64,000 bases of DNA from Clostridium jeddahitimonense. GTDB lineage: Bacteria > Bacillota > Clostridia > Clostridiales > Clostridiaceae. The DNA lies in contig LM994670.1 of NCBI GenBank assembly GCA_000753455.2, forward strand, positions 1,103,005 through 1,167,004. The letters run 5' to 3'. Below the pieces are notes generated by a model. That model was not told the origin of the DNA. It was given only the letters and a program-made list of their open reading frames with translations, and searched no databases. This document shows, piece after piece, positions 51,151 through 59,906 of this stretch. The translations under genes and the position numbers were made by a program. Position 1 is the stretch's first letter; each line of letters starts with the position of its first letter.

Positions 51151-52236
51151 GTGGATTTTAAAAAGGGTAGTATTTTGGAATATATTTCTCAAGATTTTAT
51201 AAATGGGGCAAAGAAAGTAGTTAAATTTTTAGCGATATATACATTAGGTTTTATACTTTTAGCTGTTAGTTTAAAGTACGCATTTCCTTTTGTAATAGCT
51301 TTTATAATAGCCATATCATTGAAACCTATAAAGAATAAAATATTAGAGTTAAATAAAAAGAGCAAGAAATTTAAATTATCTAATGGATTTGTTTCCTTCT
51401 TATTAACAATTACAATAGTAATTCTTATGTTATCAGCATTAGGAGCAGTGCTATATGAAATAATATTGCAAACAGGAAAGCTTTTAGAGTATTTAACTAA
51501 TCCATCAACGGTTGAAGGAATAATAAATGGAATTGATAGTTTTGTTAATAGTGTATTAGCAGGATTAAATAATCTAGATCCAAGCGTAGTTGAAAAAATA
51601 AATGAAGGTATAATGACTATTGTTAAGATGGTTAGTGGATTTGTAACAACATTAGGAAGAAAAATGTTAAGTTTTGCAGGGTCAATACCTGGAGCTCTTA
51701 TAACAGTTCTTGTTACATTGATATCAACTTATTTCTTTACAAAGGAAATAGAAAATATTCAAAGAGGAGTTAAGAATATATTTTCAGAAAAAGGACATAA
51801 GTTATTTTCAACAGTGAAAGGAAAAATGAATTCTATTTTTGGTGGATATATAAAAGCATATCTATTAATTATGTTGGTAATAGCTTTTATAAGTTTTATA
51901 ATATTTACATTAGCTAAAGTAAGTTATGCACTACCTCTAGCAATAATAACAGCAATTTTAGATTTTCTTCCCCTTATAGGAGCTGGGCTTGTATATGGAA
52001 TTTTAGCAATCGCTATGTACATTAGTGGAAGTAAAACAGCAGCAATAATTCTTTTAATAGGATATGTAATTGTGGCGTTAGTAAGACAGTTATTAGAGCA
52101 AAATCTTGTAGCATCATTTATAGGGGTTCACCCACTTGTTATGATTATTGGTTTATTTATAGCAATAACGCCATTAGGATTTGCAGGAATGTTCTATTTT
52201 ATCGGTGCATTTTTGTTATACCAAGCAGTAAAATAA
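51151..52236 (+). CDS. AI-2E family permease
   Basis: A 361-residue protein with about eight hydrophobic segments in the AI-2E transporter arrangement. YAFPFVIAFIIAISLKPIKN lies near the N-terminus, and FGGYIKAYLLIMLVIAFISF, FLPLIGAGLVYGILAIAMYI and LVASFIGVHPLVMIIGLFIA lie in the second half. Relatives include YtvI (sporulation), and others are Na+/H+ antiporters. The start is GTG 51151 after AGAAAGGAAAA. Function is uncertain. Confidence 0.85.
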   Translation: MDFKKGSILEYISQDFINGAKKVVKFLAIYTLGFILLAVSLKYAFPFVIAFIIAISLKPIKNKILELNKKSKKFKLSNGFVSFLLTITIVILMLSALGAVLYEIILQTGKLLEYLTNPSTVEGIINGIDSFVNSVLAGLNNLDPSVVEKINEGIMTIVKMVSGFVTTLGRKMLSFAGSIPGALITVLVTLISTYFFTKEIENIQRGVKNIFSEKGHKLFSTVKGKMNSIFGGYIKAYLLIMLVIAFISFIIFTLAKVSYALPLAIITAILDFLPLIGAGLVYGILAIAMYISGSKTAAIILLIGYVIVALVRQLLEQNLVASFIGVHPLVMIIGLFIAITPLGFAGMFYFIGAFLLYQAVK

Positions 52237-52272
52237 TAGTGAATTAAAGAGATAAAAAAGATGAAATAATTA

Positions 52273-52314
52273 CTAGGGAGATAGTTATAAACACTATCTC
52301 CTAAATTTTTTTTA
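52273..52314 (+). terminator. intrinsic terminator
   Basis: TAGGGAGATAGT / ACTATCTCCTA with an AAATTTTTTTT tail. Confidence 0.8.
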
Positions 52315-52331
52315 AAAATTTCAAAATAGTT

Positions 52332-52380
52332 ATTGTGTATTACACAGTATGGTAATATAATATACTGTGTAATACACAAT
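52332..52380 (+). promoter_or_regulatory. PadR operator with embedded promoter
   Basis: A 19-nt arm ATTGTGTATTACACAGTAT (52332-52350) is repeated exactly as its reverse complement at 52362-52380. TTGTGT (52333-52338) and TATAAT (52356-52361) are 17 nt apart, so the promoter is inside the operator. Binding by the PadR protein encoded 22 nt downstream would repress its own operon. Confidence 0.85.
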
Positions 52381-52401
52381 AAGTTATAAAGAGGTGAGAT
52401 A

Positions 52402-52737
52402 GTGAATACTCAGTTCAAAAAAGGAATAATAGAGCTATGCGTTCTATCTCTTATTTCCAAGAAAGATATGTATGGATATGAGGTTGTTAAAGAGATAGCA
52501 ACTGATATGGATGTTACAGAGAATACAATATATCCCATATTGAGAAGACTTACAAAAGAAGGGAACTTTTCTACTTATACTAAAGTAAGTGATGGAAGTA
52601 AGGAGAGAAAATATTATCAGATAACTGATGAAGGTAAAATTCATTATGAGAATATGGTAAAAGGGTGGAATGAGTTCTTGGTAAGTGTAAATAAAGTTTT
52701 AAGTTATGAATATAAAAATAGTGAGGATGGTGAATAA
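52402..52737 (+). CDS. PadR family transcriptional regulator
   Basis: The 111-residue protein begins KKGIIELCVLSLISKKDMYG. YEVVKEIATDMDVTENTIYP and ILRRLTKEGNFSTYTKVSDG form the winged helix. YYQITDEGKIHYENMVKGWN completes the PadR pattern. The start is GTG 52402 after GAGGTGA. It heads an operon with DUF1700 and DUF4097 genes, a common arrangement for envelope-stress control, and probably binds the large inverted repeat upstream. Confidence 0.93.
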   Translation: MNTQFKKGIIELCVLSLISKKDMYGYEVVKEIATDMDVTENTIYPILRRLTKEGNFSTYTKVSDGSKERKYYQITDEGKIHYENMVKGWNEFLVSVNKVLSYEYKNSEDGE

Positions 52738-52738
52738 A

Positions 52739-53317
52739 ATGACTAAAGGGGAATTCTTATATAATCTTAGAAGTAATTTAGCAATATTACCAAAAGAAGA
52801 AATAGAAAATATAATTGAAGATTACAGTATGCATATAAATGAGCTATTAGATGAAGGTGAATCTTTAGAGAAAATATTAAATAAATTAGGAGATCCAAAA
52901 GAAATAGCAAAACAATATATAGAGGAGCTTGGATATGAAGATAAGCTTAAGGAAGAGAAAAATACAGAACCTCAATATAGGGTAAATGAAAATAATTATG
53001 AAGTAAAAAAGGCTAAAAGTGGTAATGTTGCATTATTTATATTTATGCAAATAGTTAACTTTTTATTTTTAGCATGGTTGGTATTTGGAATTGGAGTAGC
53101 TGTATTTTCAGTAGGGGTAAGCGGAGTTGCAGTGGCAGGAAGTTCTTTAGCAATATTATTTTTTAATACAAGTGTAAATATAGGCATTAGATTATTAAAG
53201 ACTTTTGTTATGGCTGGTGTAGGAATACTATTATTTAATGCTGCATTTGCAATAGCAATTGGAATGATAAAGTTAATGATTAAATATGTTAAGTGGAATA
53301 TAAGTTTGATATCTTAG
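52739..53317 (+). CDS. DUF1700 domain membrane protein
   Basis: With ATG 52739, two bases after the padR stop, the protein has 192 residues. The N-terminal DUF1700 part is MTKGEFLYNLRSNLAILPKE with LLDEGESLEKILNKLGDPKE. Three hydrophobic segments follow from about residue 105. Families like this act with PadR and DUF4097 proteins and may pass membrane signals. The exact role is unknown. Confidence 0.88.
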   Translation: MTKGEFLYNLRSNLAILPKEEIENIIEDYSMHINELLDEGESLEKILNKLGDPKEIAKQYIEELGYEDKLKEEKNTEPQYRVNENNYEVKKAKSGNVALFIFMQIVNFLFLAWLVFGIGVAVFSVGVSGVAVAGSSLAILFFNTSVNIGIRLLKTFVMAGVGILLFNAAFAIAIGMIKLMIKYVKWNISLIS

Positions 53318-53329
53318 GGGGGATGAGTA

Positions 53330-54160
53330 GTGAAAAAATATTTTTTAATATCGTCTATATTAGCAGTTGTTATGTTAATAGTAGGTGGAATTGGTCTTTT
53401 AGCAACAGGGGAAGCTTTTAGTGGAATTACTTTCGGGAACGAAGGCATAGAATTTAAGGGGGTAGCGGAGTCTTTTACAGAAGAAATAGATATAACTAAT
53501 AGTAATGTTAACTTAAATTTAAATGTTCCTAATACAAAAGTAGAAATTTATAGTGGAACTAGTAACAAGGTAATAGTTAATTGTTGGTATAATAATGAAA
53601 ATGATAAATTTATTATAGATAATAATGAAGATACTATAAATATAAGAAGAAAAGAAAGCTATGGTTCAATAAACTTTTTTGATTTTTCAGGTGTTGTCGG
53701 AACTGTAGAAATAATAGTTCCCCAAAGTGTAATTGGTAATTATAAAGTAGAAGCAACAAATGGAAGTATAGAAATTAATGATATTAAAGCTGCTAATATA
53801 GATATTAGGACTACAAATGGAAACTTTGAAATAGGTGATATAACTGCTGAAGGTGAAGTTAAGATAAGTACTAATAATGGGAGAGTTGTAGGGGAAGATA
53901 TAAATGCAGCATTAGTCAATTTTGAGACAACAAATGGATTAGTAGATCTTGAAGATATTAAAACTGATAATATCAGAGTTAGAACTACAAATGGACTTAT
54001 AAAAGTGTATAATTGCTATAGTAAAGATATTACGTTAAGAACTACTAATGGAGCTATAACGCTAGAGAATGAAGATAAAAATTATCAGATAGAAAATTTA
54101 GATGTAGATACTACTAATGGAAAAGAAACTATAAATGCAAATTATAAAAATAGAAGATAG
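53330..54160 (+). CDS. DUF4097 beta-strand-repeat surface protein
   Basis: The 276-residue protein has an N-terminal membrane anchor or signal (YFLISSILAVVMLIVGGIGL). A right-handed beta repeat follows, with seven close copies of a TTNG-type turn: ATNGSIEIN, TTNGNFEIG, TNNGRVVGE, TTNGLVDLE, TTNGLIKVY, TTNGAITLE and TTNGKETIN. This is the DUF4097 (adhesin-like) fold. It would lie outside the membrane. The start is GTG 53330 after GGGGGGATGAG. It is the last gene of the PadR operon. Confidence 0.88.
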   Translation: MKKYFLISSILAVVMLIVGGIGLLATGEAFSGITFGNEGIEFKGVAESFTEEIDITNSNVNLNLNVPNTKVEIYSGTSNKVIVNCWYNNENDKFIIDNNEDTINIRRKESYGSINFFDFSGVVGTVEIIVPQSVIGNYKVEATNGSIEINDIKAANIDIRTTNGNFEIGDITAEGEVKISTNNGRVVGEDINAALVNFETTNGLVDLEDIKTDNIRVRTTNGLIKVYNCYSKDITLRTTNGAITLENEDKNYQIENLDVDTTNGKETINANYKNRR

Positions 54161-54214
54161 TTTGGCAGAGACAAAGAATAGATGTATGCGCTTGGAATAG
54201 ATAAATAAGAAATA

Positions 54215-54262
54215 AACTCCTTCTGTAATGAATTCAAAAAAACATTACAGAAGGAGTTCTTT
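54215..54262 (+). terminator. intrinsic terminator of padR operon
   Basis: A 16-bp stem AACTCCTTCTGTAATG (54215-54230) / CATTACAGAAGGAGTT (54243-54258) with a CTTT tail. The next 60 nt hold no recognisable feature. Confidence 0.8.
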
Positions 54263-54322
54263 AACTGCACCAAGTGAAGATCTATCTGGTAAAGTCATAT
54301 TTATCGTCGACATAGCTGAAAA

Positions 54323-55444
54323 TTATCTTCCGAATGTGCCAACCACTTCTTCTAATTTTTCTCTAATTTTAATATTTTGTGGGCAAAGTTTTTCGCATTT
54401 ACCACATTTTATGCACGAAATTGCTTTATTTTTTTCATCCATTGAATTATATGATTTTTTATTACTTTCTATATCTTGAAATAGTGAAGCTTTATTTAAT
54501 AGATCAAAGTTTCTAGGGATATTTACACCAACAGGACATGGCATACAATACCTACATTCAGTACAATTTACTTTTATCTTAGCTTTATAAGCAGCAGTAA
54601 CTTTATTAATTAACACTATCTCATCTTCATTAAGGCAATTACTCTCTGATGATTCTGCATATCTTATATTATCTTTAATGTTAGAAAAACTACTCATTCC
54701 TGACAATACAACACTAACATTAGAATCATTCCATAAATATTTTAATGCCCATTCTACAGGATTTCTTTTATTAATTGCTGTATTCCATAAAGATTGTATG
54801 TCATCTGGAATATTGCTAGCAAGTTTTCCACCACGTAAAGGTTCCATTATAGCTACTCCAAGACCTTTATTAGCAGCATATTTTAAGCCTTCAGTACCAG
54901 CTTGATAATCTGTATCTAAGTAGTTATATTGAATTTGACAGAACTCCCAATTATAAGAATCTACAATTTCTTTAAAAACATCTAATGAATCATGGAATGA
55001 AAAACCTATATGACGAACCTTTCCACTTTTCTTAATAGAATCAAGAAATTCAAATAGACCATTATCTTTTAAAGTTGAGAAATATTCTTTATTTAAAGCA
55101 TGTACTAAATAAAAATCTATATAATCAGTTCTTAATCTAGTTAATTGTTCATTAAGTATTTTATCCATATCGTCTCTGTTTTTTATTAGCCAACTTGGTA
55201 ATTTTGTGGCTATGAATATATCTTTTCTACAGTGTTCTAAAGCTTTACCAACAAAAGATTCAGACGCACCATCATGATAAGTATAAGCCGTATCAAAATA
55301 ATTTACACCTTTAGATAAAGCGTATTGAATCATTTCAGTAGATTTTTCTTCATCAATTTTATTATCTATAGTTGGAAATCTCATACATCCAAAACCAAGT
55401 ATAGATACTTTCTCATGAGTTTGACCATATTCTCTATATAACAT
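54323..55444 (-). CDS. aldo/keto reductase with C-terminal 4Fe-4S domain
   Basis: The 373-residue protein has an AKR barrel: NYFDTAYTYHDGASESFVGK (Asp, Tyr), IATKLPSWLIKN (Lys) and YIDFYLVHALNKEY (His). VNCTECRYCMPCPVGVNIPR and CIKCGKCEKLCPQNIKI at the C-terminus form a ferredoxin-like domain. Such clostridial AKRs probably couple NAD(P)H-dependent reductions to ferredoxin. The substrate is unknown. TAGGAGG lies before the start. Confidence 0.92.
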   Translation of the reverse strand: MLYREYGQTHEKVSILGFGCMRFPTIDNKIDEEKSTEMIQYALSKGVNYFDTAYTYHDGASESFVGKALEHCRKDIFIATKLPSWLIKNRDDMDKILNEQLTRLRTDYIDFYLVHALNKEYFSTLKDNGLFEFLDSIKKSGKVRHIGFSFHDSLDVFKEIVDSYNWEFCQIQYNYLDTDYQAGTEGLKYAANKGLGVAIMEPLRGGKLASNIPDDIQSLWNTAINKRNPVEWALKYLWNDSNVSVVLSGMSSFSNIKDNIRYAESSESNCLNEDEIVLINKVTAAYKAKIKVNCTECRYCMPCPVGVNIPRNFDLLNKASLFQDIESNKKSYNSMDEKNKAISCIKCGKCEKLCPQNIKIREKLEEVVGTFGR

Positions 55445-55596
55445 AATATCCTCCTAAATCTATAATACAAAAATTATTATATCATAAAAGGATAAAATTA
55501 AATATAAAGTAAAATAATGTTTTAAGGTAAAGATAAATATATTATAATTATATAAAAATTAAATTAACAATATATTATTTAAATAGGAGGAAAAAA

Positions 55597-56043
55597 ATGA
55601 TAATTAGAAAAGCTGAGATAAAGGATTTAGATAGAATTGTTGAATTTAACTATAATTTAGCTTTTGAAACAGAAGATAAAGCATTGGATAAAAATATATT
55701 AAACAAAGGTGTAAAAGCGTTACTTGAAGATAAAAGTAAAGGGGTTTACCATGTTTGTGAAGTAAATGGTGAAGTGGTTGGACAAATAATGTACACATAT
55801 GAATGGAGTGATTGGAGAAATGGTTTATTTATATGGGTGCAAAGTGTGTATGTAGATAAAGAGTATAGAGGACAAGGTGTATTTAAAAGGTTATATAATC
55901 ATATAAAAGAAATGTGTGATAGAGATGAAAATATATGTGGAATAAGATTATATGTAGAGTTTGAAAATCAAAGTGCTCAAAAGACCTATGAATCTTTAGG
56001 TATGGAAAGATGTAATTATTATATGTATGAATATGAAAAGTAG
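55597..56043 (+). CDS. GNAT N-acetyltransferase
   Basis: The 148-residue protein begins MIIRKAEIKDLDRIVEFNYN. VQSVYVDKEYRGQGVFKRLY contains the acetyl-CoA loop, and ICGIRLYVEFENQSAQKTYE with SLGMERCNYYMYEYEK is the RimI-like C-terminal part. The substrate is unknown. AGGAGGAAA precedes the start. Single gene. Confidence 0.9.
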   Translation: MIIRKAEIKDLDRIVEFNYNLAFETEDKALDKNILNKGVKALLEDKSKGVYHVCEVNGEVVGQIMYTYEWSDWRNGLFIWVQSVYVDKEYRGQGVFKRLYNHIKEMCDRDENICGIRLYVEFENQSAQKTYESLGMERCNYYMYEYEK

Positions 56044-56061
56044 TATATAAGTTATTAAATT

Positions 56062-56090
56062 GGCTAGATTAACCTAGCCTATTTTTTATT
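56062..56090 (+). terminator. intrinsic terminator
   Basis: GGCTAG / CTAGCC with a 6-nt loop and TATTTTTT. Confidence 0.75.
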
Positions 56091-56220
56091 GATTATATTC
56101 ATATATTGTAATGTAGTAATGCTGAATATTTTTCTTTTATATAATATGTAAATAAAGCAATGTAAGAAAGTATTTTTATGTTAAAATATTAATATAATAA
56201 GATAAAAAGGGGGGAGTAGC

Positions 56221-56850
56221 GTGGAAAGAGTAGAGTTAAAAAATAGAGCAAAAGACCAGTTAAGAGGTAATTGGGGCATAGCCATTGGGGGAGTATTATT
56301 AGCGGCAATATTTATAGATCTTGATGTTATTTATAATATTGCAGAAAGATTCGGGCTGGAGAGAGTAACACTATCAGTTCCAGTTAATTTACTATCTATT
56401 TTTCTTGGTGGGGTTATATCTACTGGTTTATGCAAATTATTATTGAATATAGCTACTAAAAGAGAAAAACCAAATGTAGAAAATATATTTTCATACTTTG
56501 ATATATATCTTAAGACATTAGGGTTAAATATTTTGATTTCTATTGCAGTTATAATTGGGTCTATACTATTTATAATACCAGGTATAATTGTAGCGTTAAT
56601 GTTCTCACAAGCTTTCTTTATACTTGCTGAGGATAGAAGTAAATCTATTACAGAAAGTTTAAGTGAAAGCGCGGAAATGATGAAGGGATACAAATGGGAA
56701 TTTTTTGTGCTAGAATTATCTTTTATAGGTTGGTGGATTGTTTCAGCTTTAACATTAGGAATAGGAGGTCTTTGGGTAGCTCCGTATCAGAAGGTTACAG
56801 AGACTAATTTCTACTTAAACTTAAAAGTCAGTAATAAAAAATTATATTAA
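56221..56850 (+). CDS. DUF975 family membrane protein
   Basis: A 209-residue membrane protein. RVELKNRAKDQLRGNWGIAI is the DUF975 start (usually LKxxAKxxLxGxWxxA). About five hydrophobic segments follow, including ILFIIPGIIVALMFSQAFFI and WWIVSALTLGIGGLWVAPYQ. The function is unknown; related proteins are general stress or membrane-organising factors. The start is GTG 56221 after GGGGGGAG. Confidence 0.88.
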   Translation: MERVELKNRAKDQLRGNWGIAIGGVLLAAIFIDLDVIYNIAERFGLERVTLSVPVNLLSIFLGGVISTGLCKLLLNIATKREKPNVENIFSYFDIYLKTLGLNILISIAVIIGSILFIIPGIIVALMFSQAFFILAEDRSKSITESLSESAEMMKGYKWEFFVLELSFIGWWIVSALTLGIGGLWVAPYQKVTETNFYLNLKVSNKKLY

Positions 56851-56860
56851 TAAAAGTAAT

Positions 56861-56898
56861 AATGCCATTGATAAGTTTAAATATTTATCAATGGCATT
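56861..56898. terminator. bidirectional terminator
   Basis: AATGCCATTGATAA (56861-56874) / TTATCAATGGCATT (56885-56898), between the DUF975 gene and the convergent ABC permease gene. Confidence 0.7.
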
Positions 56899-56955
56899 TA
56901 AAATTATTTGTGTATATTTTTCCGTATAGATTGAATACAGAATAAGGTAGTTATA

Positions 56956-57594
56956 CTAGTAAGATATTTCTTTTTTAGAAAATATATTGCAAGTAATAAA
57001 ATATGAAGTTAATAATATAGTTATTGCAACTAAAGTTAGTAATATTCCGATTATAGTAGGATTAAGTGTTAAATTAATCTCTGGAAGATATTGAACTAAT
57101 GAAGTTGAAAAAGTTAATGGTAGAACTGATAAAAGTACAAGTACATATCTACCTTTTTCACTTCCTAGTACCAACGCAGCAGGTTGAACTACAGATAAGA
57201 AGAATAAACCTATTGCTAATGTAGAAAGTGCTATAGCATATATTGGCATAGATGATACTTCACTACTATATCCTAATATCTTTACAATAGAAGCTAGAAT
57301 TACTGATATTAAAATAGATATAAGAGTATTTATGAATCCAAAAATATATTTAGCCAAAATATATTCATTAGGAGTTACAGGAAGTGAATATATTAAATAG
57401 TTCATTTTGCTTCTTTCCTCATAAAATACTAAAGAGTAGCATGAAACCATTAAAAACATAGCACCAGCAAAAACTATCATGAAGGGTTGAACTGTAGCAA
57501 AGAATATCCCCATTAGTACTAAAATTAGTAAGCTCCTTTTTAAGGCAAAAAGAGAATTATATTGTAGTTTTATTAAATTAACTATATTTTTCAT
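56956..57594 (-). CDS. ABC-2 type transporter permease
   Basis: A 212-residue membrane protein with six hydrophobic segments. SYSLVFYEERSKMNYLIYSL then PVTPNEYILAKYIFGFINTL is the ABC-2/YtrC-like signature region. It is encoded 4 nt after the ATPase gene and forms the membrane part of that exporter. The cargo is unknown; the YtrA-type regulator suggests response to cell-wall antibiotics, which is inference. Confidence 0.85.
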   Translation of the reverse strand: MKNIVNLIKLQYNSLFALKRSLLILVLMGIFFATVQPFMIVFAGAMFLMVSCYSLVFYEERSKMNYLIYSLPVTPNEYILAKYIFGFINTLISILISVILASIVKILGYSSEVSSMPIYAIALSTLAIGLFFLSVVQPAALVLGSEKGRYVLVLLSVLPLTFSTSLVQYLPEINLTLNPTIIGILLTLVAITILLTSYFITCNIFSKKEISY

Positions 57595-57598
57595 AATC

Positions 57599-58450
57599 TT
57601 AAGACCTCCTTGTATAATACATTAATATATCTTCCAAATTACATTTTTCATAAATAGCTTCATTTCCAAAAAGTTCATAAGCTTTTTCTTTACTGTTCAT
57701 AAGACCTTCGAAGCTAAATGAATTTTCTTTTATAGAGATAAATTCTTTTCTAATACTTTCATCAAAAAGTTCTTTTTTTATTTTAACTAGAACATGATTT
57801 TCTAATATAGAATCTTTTTCATCTTGAAGAAGTATATTTCCGTTATAAATCATAACTATATAATCAGCGGCTTTATCTAAGTCAGTTGTAATATGAGTTG
57901 AGTAAAAAACTGTCATATTATCAATTTCCATATGACTTTGCATAAGTTCTAAAAAATCATTTCTTATAAGAGGATCTAAGCTTGAAGTAGGTTCATCCAT
58001 AATAAGAAGCTTTGGATGATGACTTAAAGCCATAATAAGTTCAAATTGTTTCTTTTGACCTTTTGAAAGGTCTTTATAAAGTTTATCTTCATTTATTTTG
58101 AAGTCGTTAATATATTTTTTATATAAAACTTCATCCCAGTTTGTATAAAAGTTAGATATGACCTTATGAAGATTAGAAATCTTACTTTCTTCTAAAAATC
58201 CAGAAACATCTCCTACATAAGCTATATCTTCTTTGATTTTTATATTTTTAGAAATATCAGAATCAAGAACTTCTATAATGCCACTATTAGGTTTAACCAT
58301 ACCTAATATAGATTTTATGGTGGTTGTTTTACCAGAGCCATTCGGACCTATAAATCCGGTAATATATCCTGTAGGTACATTTAAATTTTTAATGTTTAGA
58401 GAGAAATCTTTATAATCTTTTTGTAAATCTGTAATTTTTATAGCGTTCAT
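57599..58450 (-). CDS. ABC transporter ATP-binding protein
   Basis: The 283-residue ATPase has Walker A GFIGPNGSGKTTTIKSILG, Q-loop near DIAYVGDVSGF, signature DLSKGQKKQFELIMALSHHP, Walker B LLIMDEPTSSLDPL and H-loop STHITTDLD. It is of the Ytr/Ecs type that serves ABC-2 permeases. It starts 2 nt after the regulator gene, so the three minus-strand genes are one operon. Confidence 0.93.
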   Translation of the reverse strand: MNAIKITDLQKDYKDFSLNIKNLNVPTGYITGFIGPNGSGKTTTIKSILGMVKPNSGIIEVLDSDISKNIKIKEDIAYVGDVSGFLEESKISNLHKVISNFYTNWDEVLYKKYINDFKINEDKLYKDLSKGQKKQFELIMALSHHPKLLIMDEPTSSLDPLIRNDFLELMQSHMEIDNMTVFYSTHITTDLDKAADYIVMIYNGNILLQDEKDSILENHVLVKIKKELFDESIRKEFISIKENSFSFEGLMNSKEKAYELFGNEAIYEKCNLEDILMYYTRRS

Positions 58451-58452
58451 AT

Positions 58453-58827
58453 TTATACCTCCTCATAAATACTTTTAAATATCTCAATACATTCGTCTAA
58501 AGATAATCCCAGAGCTTTTGCCGAAATTATTATTTCTTCTAATTTATTTTCCATTTCTGACATAGCAGCTTCTTTTAATCTTTCTGAACTAGCACCAGAA
58601 ACAAAGGTTCCTTTCCCAACTACAGTCTGAATAAAGCCTTCTTTTTCTAATTCCTCATAAGCTCTTTTTGAGGTTATGATGCTTACTTTAAGCTCTTTGG
58701 CCAAGGTTCTTATAGAAGGAAGCGGAGCACCGGGCTTTAAACTTCCATTGAGTATTTGAGTTTTAATTTGATTTTCTATTTGCTCATATAGTGCTATTGA
58801 TGAGGAATTACTAATAATAATATCCAA
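58453..58827 (-). CDS. GntR family regulator (YtrA subfamily)
   Basis: TTG complementary to 58825-58827, 5 nt after GGAGGTG, gives 124 residues, the YtrA-subfamily size. The wHTH is SIALYEQIENQIKTQILNGS, then PLPSIRTLAKELKVSIITSK and VVGKGTFVS. A short helical tail lacks a ligand domain. It probably represses its own ABC transporter operon by binding the palindrome upstream. Confidence 0.92.
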   Translation of the reverse strand: MDIIISNSSSIALYEQIENQIKTQILNGSLKPGAPLPSIRTLAKELKVSIITSKRAYEELEKEGFIQTVVGKGTFVSGASSERLKEAAMSEMENKLEEIIISAKALGLSLDECIEIFKSIYEEV

Positions 58828-58847
58828 GTGTGCACCTCCGTGTATAA

Positions 58848-58870
58848 GTGTATATATATAATATATACAC
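58848..58870 (-). promoter_or_regulatory. putative YtrA-type operator
   Basis: GTGTATATAT-ATA-ATATATACAC is a near-perfect palindrome 20 nt upstream of the regulator start, where a repressor would block transcription. Confidence 0.7.
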
Positions 58871-59015
58871 ATGATATCACTTTGACAATAGCTAGTCAAT
58901 ATTAATATTAAGAAAATATAAAAATTTAAATGTTAAAAGTATAGAGTTTTTCATATTTATTGGGTGGCACATAATATAAATTCCAACAGCTAATTATTTT
59001 GAAGGAGAGTGAAAA

Positions 59016-59759
59016 ATGGCAGGTTATAATTCTTTTATATTTGAGGGACATGGAACTAGTGAGAAAACGGGAGCTTATGACCCAGGAGCTGTATATGGAG
59101 CAGTAAGAGAAAATGATTTAGCTGATAAAATAGTTACAGTAGCTATTAATTATTTAAAAACTACAGGATTAGCTATTCATAGAGATGAAAATAATTATAC
59201 AGATAATGATTTAGGCGGAAATTCATATACGGCTAAAGCAGGGATATCAGTTCATATTAATGCTGGTGGAGGCACCGGCACTGAAATATTTGTTCCTTCT
59301 AAAGAGAAGTATTTAATAGAAGATTTTAAGTTGGTCAAAAATATTTCTGAAGCTTTAGGGGTAACTAATAGAGGTGTTAAGTCTAGAGATTACAACACAG
59401 GAAGAATATATATGAGAAATGATGGAGTAGCACTATCATATACAGATTATTACAAAGAAATTAGAGATGCGTGGGGAGTTGGAATATCATTAGCTATAAT
59501 TGAAGTGGGATTTATTGATACAAGTGATTTGCAAAAGATACAAGCCAATATAGATAATGTTGGATTTTTAATAGCGCAGTATATAGGTAAACTTTGTAAG
59601 GTTGATATAAATAAGCCGCAGAATCAAGAAGTTAGTAAAGATACTTATTATAGAGTTGTTTGTGGTAGCTTTAACGATAAAGTAAATGCAGAATCAAGAA
59701 AAAAAGAGTTAGAATCAGAAGGCTATTCGGGCGTATTTATAGATGTTTATAAATCTTAA
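59016..59759 (+). CDS. N-acetylmuramoyl-L-alanine amidase (Amidase_3) with SPOR domain
   Basis: The 247-residue protein has an Amidase_3 catalytic domain (about 1-200): FEGHGTSEKTGAYDPGAVYG (zinc His), GISVHINAGGGTGTEIFVPS (zinc His) and LAIIEVGFIDTSDLQKI (catalytic Glu). A C-terminal SPOR domain follows, YYRVVCGSFNDKVNAESRKK. There is no signal peptide, which resembles phage endolysins or lytic enzymes released with sporulation or bacteriocins. GAAGGAGAG precedes the start. Confidence 0.9.
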   Translation: MAGYNSFIFEGHGTSEKTGAYDPGAVYGAVRENDLADKIVTVAINYLKTTGLAIHRDENNYTDNDLGGNSYTAKAGISVHINAGGGTGTEIFVPSKEKYLIEDFKLVKNISEALGVTNRGVKSRDYNTGRIYMRNDGVALSYTDYYKEIRDAWGVGISLAIIEVGFIDTSDLQKIQANIDNVGFLIAQYIGKLCKVDINKPQNQEVSKDTYYRVVCGSFNDKVNAESRKKELESEGYSGVFIDVYKS

Positions 59760-59781
59760 ATAAAAAATAATAATATAACTT

Positions 59782-59806
59782 AAAACCTGCTTAGGCAGGT
59801 TTTTAT
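59782..59806 (+). terminator. intrinsic terminator
   Basis: AAAACCTGC / GCAGGTTTT with a TTAG loop and a T tail. Confidence 0.8.
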
Positions 59807-59906
59807 ATTAAAAATACATTTAATATAATTTTATCTAAAAATGGATTGAAATTGGAATAATGTGATATAATATCAGGTGAATTATTATTCGTGAGAGGAG
59901 ATTTGT

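Noticed and set aside
59016..59759. Prophage remnant
   Set aside because: Only the lysin-like amidase suggests a phage origin; no holin, integrase, structural gene or attachment site is visible nearby.
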